Below are positions 48,366-57,801 of a stretch of DNA of 64,000 nt, one piece after another. The position numbers were made by a program, and so were the translations under genes. How positions within the stretch are numbered: the stretch's first letter is position 1; each line of letters starts with the position of its first letter. Origin of the DNA: an uncultured Butyricicoccus sp. (lineage in GTDB: Bacteria; Bacillota; Clostridia; Oscillospirales; Butyricicoccaceae); NCBI GenBank assembly GCA_910584935.1, contig CAJUDU010000002.1:1-64000 (forward strand), read 5' to 3'. The notes under the pieces were generated by a model. That model saw nothing but the letters and a program-made list of their open reading frames with translations, ran no database searches and was not told where the DNA came from.

Positions 48366-48962
48366 ATGCAAGTAAAAATATGCGGTTTAAGCCGCTCGGA
48401 AGACATCCATACTGTGAATGAAGCGAAACCGGATTACTGCGGATTTATCCTGCATTTCCCCAAAAGCCGTCGGAATATCTCCATTGATACTTTACACGCC
48501 CTGCGCGCAGGGTTGTCAGACGCGGTAATCCCGGTTGGTGTCTTTGTTGACCAGCCACCCCAAACCATTGCGAATTTGCTGGCACAAAACCTAATTTCCA
48601 TTGCCCAGCTTCATGGGCATGAAGACGAAACCTATCTTTCCGCGCTACGCCGCCTGACGGATAAGCCCATTTGGCAGGCATTCCAAGTCCATGGTACACA
48701 AGATATCATACGTGCTGAACAAAGCACGGCTGATTTTATCCTGCTTGACGCAGGACAGGGACAAGGCAAAGCCTTCCCTTGGGATTTGCTGAACGAGGTT
48801 CGCCGTCCATTTGCGTTAGCTGGCGGGGTTACACTGGAAAATTTGCCGCAAGCCATGCAAACCGGCGCACAGATGCTGGATATTTCCAGTGGAGCGGAAA
48901 CCAATGGCAAAAAAGATTTTGATAAGATTATGTCGATAGTAACCACCATACAAGGAGGATGA
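48366..48962 (+). CDS. trpF: Phosphoribosylanthranilate isomerase
   Basis: A 198-residue protein starting MQVKICGLSRSEDIH, with the catalytic Cys in KICG. Later GFILHFPKSRR, VGVFVDQPP, LHGHED, LLDAGQGQGK and AGGVTLENLP are all family features. It catalyses the Amadori rearrangement between the TrpD and TrpC reactions. Confidence 0.95.
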   Translation: MQVKICGLSRSEDIHTVNEAKPDYCGFILHFPKSRRNISIDTLHALRAGLSDAVIPVGVFVDQPPQTIANLLAQNLISIAQLHGHEDETYLSALRRLTDKPIWQAFQVHGTQDIIRAEQSTADFILLDAGQGQGKAFPWDLLNEVRRPFALAGGVTLENLPQAMQTGAQMLDISSGAETNGKKDFDKIMSIVTTIQGG

Positions 48963-48968
48963 ACAATT

Positions 48969-50153
48969 ATGTCAAAAGGACGGTTTGGCATTCATGGCGG
49001 GCAATATATCCCGGAAATTTTGATGAATGCCGTGATAGAATTAGAAACAGCTTATAATCACTATAAAAATGACCCAGCGTTCCAAGCAGAACTAACCGAT
49101 TTATTAAACAATTATGCAGGCCGGCCCTCGGAATTATATCATGCGGCGCGGATGACCCGTGACCTTGGCGGCGCAAAAATCTATTTGAAACGTGAAGATT
49201 TAAACCATACCGGTTCACATAAAATCAACAATGTCCTTGGCCAAGTGCTGCTGGCAAAGAAAATGGGCAAAACCCGTGTCATTGCGGAAACCGGCGCGGG
49301 ACAGCATGGTGTTGCAACCGCAACCGTTGCCGCTTTGATGGATATGGAATGCGAAATTTTTATGGGGCGCGAAGATACCGAACGGCAAGCGTTAAATGTT
49401 TACCGGATGAAACTGCTGGGCGCAAAAGTCCATGCAGTAGAAAGTGGTACCGCAACCTTAAAAGATGCTGTTTCGGAAACCATGCGTGAATGGACAAACC
49501 GCATTGCAGATACCCATTATGTCCTTGGTTCTGTCATGGGGCCCCATCCATTCCCAACGATTGTGCGTGATTTCCAGGCAGTCATTTCACAGGAAATAAA
49601 ATCCCAAATCCTTCAAAAAGAAGGGCGGCTGCCTGACGCGGTTTTAGCCTGTGTGGGTGGCGGCTCCAATGCCATCGGCGCATTTTATCATTTCATTGAA
49701 GATGCTTCCGTCCGGCTGATTGGCTGTGAAGCGGCAGGGCGCGGCATCCATACCTTTGAAACTGCCGCAACCATTTCTACAGGGAAATTGGGCATTTTCC
49801 ATGGTATGAAGTCATATTTCTGCCAGGATGAATATGGGCAGATTGCCCCGGTTTATTCGATTTCCGCTGGGCTGGATTATCCCGGCGTTGGTCCCGAACA
49901 CGCGAATTTATATGACACTGGGCGGGCGGAATATGTTGCCATTACTGACGATGAAGCAGTCAATGCGTTTGAATATCTCAGCCGCATTGAAGGGATTATC
50001 CCAGCCATTGAATCTGCTCATGCGGTTGCTTATGCTTTAAAACTGGCGCCAACCATGCCGAAAGATAAAATCATTGTCATCAATATTTCTGGCCGCGGCG
50101 ATAAAGACTGTGCGGCGATTGCGCGTTACCGCGGGGAGGATATCCATGAGTAA
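48969..50153 (+). CDS. trpB: Tryptophan synthase beta subunit
   Basis: A 394-residue PLP enzyme of the TrpB1 type. The PLP lysine is Lys85 in LNHTGSHKINN, with AETGAGQHGVATA, GGGSNAIG and GCEAAG also present. It condenses indole and serine. It overlaps trpA by 8 bases, the usual coupling. CAAGGAGGATG precedes the ATG. Confidence 0.96.
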   Translation: MSKGRFGIHGGQYIPEILMNAVIELETAYNHYKNDPAFQAELTDLLNNYAGRPSELYHAARMTRDLGGAKIYLKREDLNHTGSHKINNVLGQVLLAKKMGKTRVIAETGAGQHGVATATVAALMDMECEIFMGREDTERQALNVYRMKLLGAKVHAVESGTATLKDAVSETMREWTNRIADTHYVLGSVMGPHPFPTIVRDFQAVISQEIKSQILQKEGRLPDAVLACVGGGSNAIGAFYHFIEDASVRLIGCEAAGRGIHTFETAATISTGKLGIFHGMKSYFCQDEYGQIAPVYSISAGLDYPGVGPEHANLYDTGRAEYVAITDDEAVNAFEYLSRIEGIIPAIESAHAVAYALKLAPTMPKDKIIVINISGRGDKDCAAIARYRGEDIHE

Positions 50154-50922
50154 AATACAAAACGCCTTTGCTGACGGCAAAGCATTCATCCCATTTTTGA
50201 CCTGTGGCGACCCATCGCTGGATGTGACCGAACAAATTGTTTATGCCATGGCGGAAGCGGGCGCGGATTTAATCGAACTTGGCATCCCATTTTCTGACCC
50301 AACCGCAGAAGGCCCCGTGATTCAGTCTGCCAATCTGCGGGCACTTGCTGGCGGCGTAACCACCGATAAAGTGTTTGATTTGGTGCGGCGTATCCGTCAA
50401 AATACGCAAATCCCTTTGGTTTTTATGACTTATGCCAATGTCGTTTTTTCTTATGGCACTGAACGGTTTATCAAAACCGCAGCAGAAGTGGGCATGGATG
50501 GGTTAATTCTTCCCGATGTGCCCTATGAAGAAAAAGAGGAATTTGACCCCATTTGCCGCAGGTATGGTTTGGATTTTATCTCTTTGATTGCGCCGACTTC
50601 CCAGCAGCGGGCAACAATGATTGCAAAAGAAGCTGAAGGGTTTGTGTACTGTGTTTCCTCGCTTGGCGTAACTGGCGTGCGTAAGGATATTAAAACCGAT
50701 GTCAGCATGATGGTGCAGCTTGTCAAGCAGACGAAAGAAATCCCCTGCGCGGTTGGGTTTGGCATTTCCACACCCGAACAAGCCGCAAAAATGGCATCAG
50801 TATCTGACGGCGCGATTGTCGGTTCCTCTGTTATGCAAATTTGCGCGAAATATGGCGCGAATTGTGTGCCTTATGTCGCTGATTATGTGAAATCCATGAA
50901 AAATGCTGTGCGCAATGCGTAA
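50146..50922 (+). CDS. trpA: Tryptophan synthase alpha subunit
   Basis: A 258-residue TIM barrel from ATG 50146, with GGGGAGGA upstream. Catalytic Glu in DLIELGIPFSDPTAEGPVIQ and Asp in LILPDVPYEE; later VSSLGVTGVR and GFGISTPEQA. It cleaves indole-3-glycerol phosphate. Last gene of the operon. Confidence 0.95.
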   Translation: MSKIQNAFADGKAFIPFLTCGDPSLDVTEQIVYAMAEAGADLIELGIPFSDPTAEGPVIQSANLRALAGGVTTDKVFDLVRRIRQNTQIPLVFMTYANVVFSYGTERFIKTAAEVGMDGLILPDVPYEEKEEFDPICRRYGLDFISLIAPTSQQRATMIAKEAEGFVYCVSSLGVTGVRKDIKTDVSMMVQLVKQTKEIPCAVGFGISTPEQAAKMASVSDGAIVGSSVMQICAKYGANCVPYVADYVKSMKNAVRNA

Positions 50923-50944
50923 TTTCTGTTCAAACAAATGTAAA

Positions 50945-50975
50945 GGGGAGGGATTTTTTATCCCTCCCCTGTTTT
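50945..50975. terminator. Bidirectional terminator between trpA and hisC
   Basis: GGGGAGGGAT (50945-50954) and ATCCCTCCCC (50960-50969) pair perfectly around TTTTT, followed by TGTTTTTC. It serves the two convergent transcripts. Confidence 0.9.
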
Positions 50976-52031
50976 TCATAGTATCTTTTGCAATGCTGCA
51001 AACAGTTTGTCCATTTCCGCGTCTGTCCCAATGGTAATACGCAAATGATTGTCCACACGCGGCAGGCTAAAATACCGCACAAAAACCCCTTGTGCTTTCA
51101 GCGCTTCAAAAATAGCCTTTGCCGCCATCACTGGATGGCTGGCAAGCACAAAATTCGCCTGGCTGTCCAACACGGTAAAACCCAGTTTGCGCAGAGTTTC
51201 TGTTGTTCGCGTGCGGGTTTCTATGATTTTACTGCACGTTTGCTGAAAATAAGTATCATCTTCCACCGCGGCGGCGGCGGCTTCCAATGTCACCATATCC
51301 ATGGTGTATGAATTATACGAATTTTTCACAGCTTCCAGCGTGGCAATCAGCGCTGGGCTGGCAAGCGCATAACCAACGCGCAGCCCTGCCAACGAACGAG
51401 ATTTACTCATGGTCTGTACAATCACTAAGTTTTCATATTCTTTTAGCAGCGGCACTGCCGATATGCCACCAAAATCAATATATGCCTCATCAATGATAAC
51501 CACCGCATCCGGGTTTGCGTCAAGCATCTGCCGGATAAAATCCAGCCCTTCGCCAATGCCGGTTGGGGCGTTCGGGTTTGGCAGCACTACGCCGCCATTT
51601 TCACGGACATAATCTGATGGATGAATCCGGTAATTCTCATCCAGCGGGATGGTTTCATATGGAACCCGGAACAGTGAACACCAAACCGGATAAAATGAAT
51701 AGGTCAAATCCGGGAAGAAAATCGGCTTTTCTGAACAGAAAAACGCCTGGAAACATAATGCCAGCACATCATCCGACCCATTGCCCATAAATATTTGGCT
51801 GCCCTCCAGCCCAAAATACTTTGCCAGCGCGGTGCGCAGGCAACCAGCATTTGCATCCGGATATTTGCGCAGGCGTGCCGCGTCAAATTTATGCAGTATC
51901 TCCATCACACGTGGGGATGGCGGATATGGGTTTTCATTTGCGTTTAATTTGACGATATCTGCGACTTTTGGCTGTTCACCGGGGACATATGGTTCAATTT
52001 GGCGCAGTTTATCCTGCCAAGGTTTGTTCAT
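50976..52031 (-). CDS. hisC: Histidinol-phosphate aminotransferase
   Basis: A 351-residue protein from ATG 52031 (MNKPWQDKLRQIEPYVPGEQ), with GAGGTGG upstream. Class I/II aminotransferase motifs: NANENPYPPSP, NGSDDVL, PNPNAPTG, DEAYIDFGG and the PLP Lys210 in TMSKSRSLAGLRVGY. It acts in histidine synthesis, though aromatic amino acid transamination is possible given its place beside trp. It is a single-gene unit on the opposite strand. Confidence 0.9.
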   Translation of the reverse strand: MNKPWQDKLRQIEPYVPGEQPKVADIVKLNANENPYPPSPRVMEILHKFDAARLRKYPDANAGCLRTALAKYFGLEGSQIFMGNGSDDVLALCFQAFFCSEKPIFFPDLTYSFYPVWCSLFRVPYETIPLDENYRIHPSDYVRENGGVVLPNPNAPTGIGEGLDFIRQMLDANPDAVVIIDEAYIDFGGISAVPLLKEYENLVIVQTMSKSRSLAGLRVGYALASPALIATLEAVKNSYNSYTMDMVTLEAAAAAVEDDTYFQQTCSKIIETRTRTTETLRKLGFTVLDSQANFVLASHPVMAAKAIFEALKAQGVFVRYFSLPRVDNHLRITIGTDAEMDKLFAALQKIL

Positions 52032-52215
52032 TGCGGACCACCTCAAAATGATTTTTTATTTCCCTGTGATTTTATCATGATAAAGCGTGAAAGTCAAGCG
52101 GAATTTTACCCGGGTTCACAAAAAATTCACCCAATCGCACCTGCGCTGGTATATAATAAGATTGCTGGCAGCAGCGCTGCCAAGATAAACAAAATGACAA
52201 ATGAGGAACCGCATT

Positions 52216-52893
52216 ATGAAAAAGATTTTGATTGTGGAGGATGACGACAATATCCGGGAGCTTTTGCGCCTTTATCTGGAGCGGGAAGGCTACCAGGTTT
52301 CGGAGGCGGAAAATGGTGCAGCCGGGCTTTCCAAATGGAAAGCCGAAGACCCTGATATGATGCTGCTGGATGTCATGATGCCTGTGATGGATGGCTGGCA
52401 GGTGTGTAAAGAAGTCCGTGCCGCTGACCAGTCCATGCCAATTATTATGATTACCGCCAAAGGCGAAACGATGGATAAAGTTTCCGGGCTGGAACTTGGC
52501 GCGGATGATTATATTGTCAAGCCGCTGGAAATGCGTGAGGTGATTGCCAGGGTGCGTGCTGTGTTCCGCCGTTTTGCTGGTGATGACTCCGGCAAGCTGG
52601 TTTTTGACAAACTCACCATTGATAAGCAAGCTTATGACCTTGTCATTGATGGCAAACGGGTTGACGCCCCACCCAAAGAAATTGAACTGCTCTATTATTT
52701 GGCACAAAGCCCCAACCGGGTTTTTACCCGTGTACAGCTGCTGGATGATGTGTGGGGGTTTGATTATTATGGCGATACCCGCACCATTGATGTCCATGTT
52801 AAACGCCTGCGCGAAAAACTGGAAGGCGTTTCGGATAAATGGGAATTAAAAACCGTTTGGGGTGTTGGTTATAAATTTGAAACACGGGGGTAA
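52216..52893 (+). CDS. OmpR-family response regulator (host)
   Basis: A 225-residue protein from ATG 52216 (MKKILIVEDDDNIRELLRLY). Receiver with Asp in MLLDVMMPVMDGWQV and Lys in YIVKPLEM; winged helix with FTRVQLLDDVWGFDYYGDTR and VDVHVKRLR-type contacts (TIDVHVKRLREKL). It is followed after 3 bases by its kinase and then an HtrA protease, suggesting envelope-stress control. Confidence 0.92.
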   Translation: MKKILIVEDDDNIRELLRLYLEREGYQVSEAENGAAGLSKWKAEDPDMMLLDVMMPVMDGWQVCKEVRAADQSMPIIMITAKGETMDKVSGLELGADDYIVKPLEMREVIARVRAVFRRFAGDDSGKLVFDKLTIDKQAYDLVIDGKRVDAPPKEIELLYYLAQSPNRVFTRVQLLDDVWGFDYYGDTRTIDVHVKRLREKLEGVSDKWELKTVWGVGYKFETRG

Positions 52894-52896
52894 TCT

Positions 52897-54369
52897 ATGG
52901 GAAAGCAAAGTTTTTTCTTCAAAATTTATGTATCCCACAGTCTGCTGATTCTGTTTACTTTTTTGGTAGCTGGCAGTTTATTTTCCCGTCAGCTTGGCAT
53001 TTATGCCCGCAATGAAAACCTAAGTCAGCTTGACATTACCGCACGTTCTATTGTGGATCAAACCACAGTTGCCGCTTCTGAAAGCGACAACTCTTTGCTG
53101 CGGGAATTATATGAAGCCTATCTGGAACAGATTGCAAACACAGACCAATCCACCATTTTGGTCATTACACCCACAGGCGAAGTGGAATTTTCCGCTGTGC
53201 CAGAAGGGCAGGCTGCTTTGCGTAAAAATGCGGTTGATGCGCAAACTCTGCAAACGCTGCATGAAAACGCCCCATTTTCCTCCACGGGCACATTGGGCGG
53301 CATTCTGCCGGAAACCAGTTATGTCATTGGTGCGCCCTGCCTGAGCAGCAGCCATGAACTGGTTGCTTATATTGTGGTATCTGCCACGGCAAGCCGTGTC
53401 AATGGGCTGCTGCACAAAGTTTCACAGATTTTTGTCGTGATTCTGCTGATTACATTGATTAGCGCACTGATTATCTCCTGGTTTATTTCGGCACGTATGA
53501 CCCATCCGCTGAAAATCATGGCTGCCGCTTCCCGGGAATATGCAGCAGGTAATTTTGATGTACGTGTTCCGGAGGACAACCGCTGCCAGGAAATTGATGA
53601 ACTTGCTGCCTCATTTAACAATATGGCGCGTGACCTTGCCCAATTGGATGAACTCACGCGCGGATTTATTGGCAATGTCAGCCATGAATTTAAAACGCCA
53701 ATGACCACCATTGGCGGGTTTGTCAATGGAATGTTGGATGGCACAATCCCGCCGCAGCAACACGAAAAATACCTGCATATTATTTCGGAAGAAGTGCAGC
53801 GGCTTAGCCGTATGGTTGTCCGGATGCTGGATGCCGCGAAAATCCAATCCGGCGAACTGATTCTGAATACCGCGCCATTTGATTTCACAGAAATGTCCAG
53901 CCAAATTATTTTATCCTTTGAACAGAAAATCCTTTCCAAAAAACTAGAGGTCGATATTGATTTTAATGACCGTTTGATGGTCAATGGCGACCGCGACCAT
54001 GTTTTTCGGGCAGTTTATAATCTGGTGGATAATGCAGTGAAATTTATTGATGAGGGCGGACAATTACGGCTGCGTGCCCATGCGGAAGGGAATTTTTGCG
54101 CATTTTCAATTGAAAATACAGGCGCAGGCATTTCCCCAGAGGATATTTCCCATGTTTTTGACCGATTCTATAAAACAGACCGTTCCCGCAGTCAGGACAG
54201 GACAGGCGCAGGGCTTGGCTTATATATTGTAAAAAACATCATTAACCTACATGGCGGGGATATTTCTGTCCGGTCGGATGGCGGGCGTACAGAATTTTCC
54301 CTCACCCTGCCGTTAATGGATAAAAAAGCAGTTGCGAATTTCATCAATTCTTCACAGGGCGGACAATAA
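52897..54369 (+). CDS. Sensor histidine kinase with HAMP domain (host)
   Basis: A 490-residue protein. Membrane helices about 12-32 and 171-192 flank a sensor domain; HAMP follows (SARMTHPLKIMAAASREYAA). H-box FIGNVSHEFKTPMTTIGGF, N-box YNLVDNAVKFIDEG, and G-boxes NTGAGI and GAGLGLYIVK. It pairs with the upstream regulator. Clostridia often place this pair before an HtrA-type protease as here. Confidence 0.92.
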   Translation: MGKQSFFFKIYVSHSLLILFTFLVAGSLFSRQLGIYARNENLSQLDITARSIVDQTTVAASESDNSLLRELYEAYLEQIANTDQSTILVITPTGEVEFSAVPEGQAALRKNAVDAQTLQTLHENAPFSSTGTLGGILPETSYVIGAPCLSSSHELVAYIVVSATASRVNGLLHKVSQIFVVILLITLISALIISWFISARMTHPLKIMAAASREYAAGNFDVRVPEDNRCQEIDELAASFNNMARDLAQLDELTRGFIGNVSHEFKTPMTTIGGFVNGMLDGTIPPQQHEKYLHIISEEVQRLSRMVVRMLDAAKIQSGELILNTAPFDFTEMSSQIILSFEQKILSKKLEVDIDFNDRLMVNGDRDHVFRAVYNLVDNAVKFIDEGGQLRLRAHAEGNFCAFSIENTGAGISPEDISHVFDRFYKTDRSRSQDRTGAGLGLYIVKNIINLHGGDISVRSDGGRTEFSLTLPLMDKKAVANFINSSQGGQ

Positions 54370-54437
54370 ACCTGCACATGGTCACGCTAAAATAAAACCA
54401 TGTTAAACAGAAAGACCGCATTTGAAAGGAGTTTATC

Positions 54438-55976
54438 ATGATGGATTTTGAACATAAAAACAATGATTTTTGGCAGCCTGCCAACAAGCCACAGGACGGT
54501 CAGCCTGCACCGCAGGCGATGGAACCTGTCACCCAGTCCCAACCCCCTGTACAGCAGTCTGTGCCGCAGGTGACGGAACCTGTCGCCCAGTCCCAACCCC
54601 TTGTACAGCAGCCTGTGCCGCAGGATGAATCCATCCAGCAGCAGGCAGAACCTCAACCGTTTGCCGCAGGTACGCAAAGTTATGCGACTTATCAGCAGTG
54701 GCAAGCCGCAGAGGCGAAAAAACATCGTAAAAAAGAAAAGAAACCTCATTCCCGCAAACCACTCATTGCCATTGGCAGTGTTGCTGCCGCAGCCGTGCTG
54801 TTTTTAGGCGGCGTTGCATTTGGCGGCGGGTTCCGCGGTTCAAATGAAGTTCCTTCCGCTTCTTCCAGCGGCAATCTGCCTGTGCTTAGCATTTCCAATA
54901 CGCCTACCAGCGACAGCAAAAAACAAAATGCCGGCGGCGAAATGGCTGGCGAGGATATCTATAAAAAACTGAATACCTCCATTGTCGCAATTCAGGCGGG
55001 TGGGAATCAGGCAGCTTCTTCCGGGTCTGGCGTTATTATGTCGAAAGATGGTTATATTATCACCAATGCCCATGTTGTGCTTGATGAAAATACCAGCCAG
55101 CCCATGCAAAATGTTTCCGTGCTGCTTGCAGACAGCCAGCAGCTTGATGCCGAGGTCAAAGGTTATGATGAACAGACCGATTTGGCTGTGCTGAAAGTTG
55201 AGCCGAAATCCCCGCTTACCCCGGCTGAATTTGGCGATTCAGACGCGCTGCAAGTCGGTGAAACCGCATATGCTATCGGCTCCCCTGGCGGCGTGCAGCT
55301 TGCAAACTCTATGACCAGCGGCATTATTTCCGCCATCAACCGCAACATTACGGTCAATGACCGTGTAATGAACCTGATTCAAACCAATGTTACCGTCAAC
55401 CCCGGCAACTCCGGTGGTGCGCTGATTAACAAATATGGGCAGGTTGTCGGCATCACTTCTGCAAAACTTGGCATCAGTTATTATGAAGGGCTTGGTTTTG
55501 CCATCCCGATTAATTCTGCAAAGGAAATTGTGGATGAACTAATCCAAACCGGTTATATTTCCGGCAGACCTTCAATCGGCATCCGCGGACAGGATGTTTC
55601 TGAACAGCAGCAGCGTTTTTATAACCTGCCCGCAGGTGTACAGATTGCATCTATTGATTCCCGCGCCAAGGCAGCATCTGAAGGGCTGGAAATCGGTGAT
55701 ATTATTACGGCGGTCAATGGGAAAGCAATTTCCTCAATGAATGAAGTCAACGAAATCAAAGAAGGAATGAAAGCTGGTGAACAGCTTACTTTAACCGTTT
55801 ACCGCCCAACCGCACAAAAATCCCTGGATTTGAAAATCACGCTGACCGATTCCCATGATTTAGAGGGCACTGACCCAGCGGAAGAACAGCAACAACAGCA
55901 GCAGCGCGATGCCCGTGAATATTACAATGGCGGCTATGATGAATTTGACCCATTCCAATTCTTCTTTGGCTATTAA
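54438..55976 (+). CDS. Membrane-anchored HtrA/DegP-like serine protease
   Basis: A 512-residue protein. A Gln/Pro-rich cytoplasmic N-terminus contains two 18-residue tandem repeats (EPVxQSQPxVQQxVPQ). A membrane helix spans about 109-130. The trypsin-like domain has His212 (ITNAHVV), Asp248 (EQTDLAVLKV) and Ser325 (NPGNSGGAL). One PDZ domain spans about 385-475, and the C-terminus is Gln- and Phe/Tyr-rich. It degrades or refolds damaged exported proteins. Start preceded by GAAAGGAG; probably controlled by the kinase pair upstream. Confidence 0.93.
   Translation: MMDFEHKNNDFWQPANKPQDGQPAPQAMEPVTQSQPPVQQSVPQVTEPVAQSQPLVQQPVPQDESIQQQAEPQPFAAGTQSYATYQQWQAAEAKKHRKKEKKPHSRKPLIAIGSVAAAAVLFLGGVAFGGGFRGSNEVPSASSSGNLPVLSISNTPTSDSKKQNAGGEMAGEDIYKKLNTSIVAIQAGGNQAASSGSGVIMSKDGYIITNAHVVLDENTSQPMQNVSVLLADSQQLDAEVKGYDEQTDLAVLKVEPKSPLTPAEFGDSDALQVGETAYAIGSPGGVQLANSMTSGIISAINRNITVNDRVMNLIQTNVTVNPGNSGGALINKYGQVVGITSAKLGISYYEGLGFAIPINSAKEIVDELIQTGYISGRPSIGIRGQDVSEQQQRFYNLPAGVQIASIDSRAKAASEGLEIGDIITAVNGKAISSMNEVNEIKEGMKAGEQLTLTVYRPTAQKSLDLKITLTDSHDLEGTDPAEEQQQQQQRDAREYYNGGYDEFDPFQFFFGY
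54516..54623 (+). repeat. Two 54-bp tandem repeats in the htrA-like gene
   Basis: Units at 54516-54569 and 54570-54623 differ at a handful of bases and encode the 18-residue Gln/Pro blocks of the cytoplasmic tail. Confidence 0.85.
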
Positions 55977-56004
55977 TAACCGTTCTTATCCTTTCCCTGG
56001 TAAT

Positions 56005-56037
56005 AAAGGCGGCACCTGTTTTGCAGGTGCCGCCTTT
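56005..56037. terminator. Bidirectional terminator between the htrA-like gene and ispF
   Basis: AAAGGCGGCACCTG (56005-56018) and CAGGTGCCGCCTTT (56024-56037) are perfect 14-base arms around a short loop, shared by convergent genes. Confidence 0.88.
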
Positions 56038-56038
56038 G

Positions 56039-56521
56039 CTATCCTGTTTTTTCAATCAGGCATACCGCATGGGCGGCAATGCCTTCTTTTGCGCCTGTAA
56101 ACCCAAGATGTTCCTCAGTGGTTGCTTTGATATTGACTGCATCTTCCGCAATGCCCAATGCCTGCGCAATATTTTGCCGCATCCCATCCAGATAGGGCGC
56201 CATGCGCGGCGCCTGCGCAATGATTGTTGCATCAATATTGCCCGGCGTCCAGCCAGCCTGTGTCAACCGCCTGCCGACTTCCCGCAAAAGCTGTAAACTG
56301 TCTGCCCCAGCATATTGTGGGTCAGTATCCGGGAACAAATGCCCAATATCCGCCATCCCAGCCGCGCCCAACAGCGCATCCATCACCGCATGGGTTAGCA
56401 CATCTGCGTCACTATGTCCCAGCAGCCCGGTTTCATGTGGGATATCCATGCCGCCAATGATACATTTACGCCCTGCTACCAATCGGTGTACATCATAACC
56501 ATGTCCAATCCTGACGTTCAT
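56039..56521 (-). CDS. ispF: 2-C-methyl-D-erythritol 2,4-cyclodiphosphate synthase
   Basis: A 160-residue protein: RIGHGYDVHRL (metal-binding Asp and His), GHSDADVLTHAVMDALLGAA, HFPDTDP-like LFPDTDPQYAG, and TTEEHLGFTG. It performs the ring closure in the MEP isoprenoid pathway. The ATG overlaps the ispD stop by 4 bases. Confidence 0.95.
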   Translation of the reverse strand: MNVRIGHGYDVHRLVAGRKCIIGGMDIPHETGLLGHSDADVLTHAVMDALLGAAGMADIGHLFPDTDPQYAGADSLQLLREVGRRLTQAGWTPGNIDATIIAQAPRMAPYLDGMRQNIAQALGIAEDAVNIKATTEEHLGFTGAKEGIAAHAVCLIEKTG

Positions 56522-57234
56522 TCTTCCATCTCCTGTAAAAACGCTTGTGCAATGATGATATCTTCAGGCGTTGTCACCTTAATATTGGTATAATCCCCCT
56601 GCACCGCAAAAACAGGGATGCCAATCAACTCGGCTGCCGCACAGTCATCGGTTGTGTCAAAACCGCGTGCCATTGCGGTTTCCAGCGCGTGCCGGATTTT
56701 AGCCCGTGCAAACACCTGCGGCGTTTGGGCTGCTGCCAGCGATGCCCTTGGCACATCGGCTGCAATAAACCCATCCTTCAGTTTTTTGACACTGTCTTTC
56801 ATCGGCACAACCAAACACGCCGCCCCATGCACCATCGCCTGTCCCAGTACCGCTTCGAGGTGCTCTGGGCGCAGCAATGGGCGCGCCGCATCATGGATTG
56901 CCACAAAAGCCGCCTGTTTGGCACAGGCTTTGACGCCACACAACACAGAAGCCATTCTGGAATTGCCGCCGCGGATAATTTGGCTTGCTTTCGTTACGCC
57001 AAAAGTTTCACACAAACGGGCATATGGCAGGATATCCTGTTCCCGGCATGGGATTATAATTTCATCCACCAACGGGCAGCGTTCAAATACCAATAATGTG
57101 CGTGCCAGCAACGGGATGCCAGCGATTTCCATGAGTAATTTATTGGTACCCTCCCCCATGCGTGAGGAAGAACCGGCAGCGGGGATGACTGCGGAAATGA
57201 ACGGTTTTTCCTTCTTTTCTTTTTTCCACCACAT
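56518..57234 (-). CDS. ispD: 2-C-methyl-D-erythritol 4-phosphate cytidylyltransferase
   Basis: A 238-residue protein: VIPAAGSSSRMGEGTNKLLM is the CTP-binding start, AIHDAARPLL and ARAQTPQVF-like AAAQTPQVFARAKI follow, then TTDDCAAAELIG. It makes CDP-methylerythritol, the step two before IspF. GGAGGGC lies upstream. It is separated from carD by a terminator, so it probably has its own promoter too. Confidence 0.94.
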   Translation of the reverse strand: MWWKKEKKEKPFISAVIPAAGSSSRMGEGTNKLLMEIAGIPLLARTLLVFERCPLVDEIIIPCREQDILPYARLCETFGVTKASQIIRGGNSRMASVLCGVKACAKQAAFVAIHDAARPLLRPEHLEAVLGQAMVHGAACLVVPMKDSVKKLKDGFIAADVPRASLAAAQTPQVFARAKIRHALETAMARGFDTTDDCAAAELIGIPVFAVQGDYTNIKVTTPEDIIIAQAFLQEMEE

Positions 57235-57253
57235 GAAATGCCCTCCTGATACG

Positions 57254-57289
57254 AAAAAACGGCTTTGCCTGATGCTTACCGCAAAGCCG
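57254..57289 (-). terminator. Terminator between carD and ispD
   Basis: On the - strand CGGCTTTGC and GCAAAGCCG pair around 12 bases and are followed by TTTTTT. Confidence 0.85.
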
Positions 57290-57298
57290 CCTGCTTTT

Positions 57299-57766
57299 TT
57301 ATTTTTTCAGATATTGTTCAATCTGTTTTGGGTCACATTGCAGCACAAGGGAAAGTTCGGAAAATAAAATTTTCCGCGCGGATTGCAGCATCCGTTTTTC
57401 CCCGGCGGATAACCCATGCGTCTGATCACGGTGCCATAAATTTTTTGCCGCCTGCGCAACTTCTGCCAAGTTGCCCGACCGGATATGCAGCATATTATCC
57501 CGATAGCGCCGGTTCCAGCCCGATTCTTCCTCCGCCTGCATCTGCGGCAGCAATTCTAATATTTCCCGCGCCTGTTCGGGGGAGCAGGGTGGGCGGATGC
57601 CATTGGTTTCGCACATTTTCACAGGCAAAAAGATATGGACGCTGTCTAAAATAAACTCCAGGGAATAATACAGTTCTGTATTACCGTTAATTTCCTTTTC
57701 GGATACCCCACAAACAACGCCTGCACCATGCAATGGGTGCACAATTTTGTCGCCAACAGAAAACAT
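57299..57766 (-). CDS. carD: CarD family transcription regulator
   Basis: A 155-residue protein from ATG 57766 (MFSVGDKIVHPLHGAGVV), with GGAGGGAAGC upstream. The N-terminal Tudor-like CarD/TRCF domain is followed by a helical C-domain (SGWNRRYRDNMLHIRSGNLA, LSAGEKRMLQSARKIL). It binds RNA polymerase beta and stabilises open promoters. carD next to ispD is common in Gram-positive genomes. It is 35 bases downstream of the M50 gene. Confidence 0.9.
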   Translation of the reverse strand: MFSVGDKIVHPLHGAGVVCGVSEKEINGNTELYYSLEFILDSVHIFLPVKMCETNGIRPPCSPEQAREILELLPQMQAEEESGWNRRYRDNMLHIRSGNLAEVAQAAKNLWHRDQTHGLSAGEKRMLQSARKILFSELSLVLQCDPKQIEQYLKK

Positions 57767-57801
57767 GCTTCCCTCCAATCCCGATATGCACTTGTGTACG
57801 C

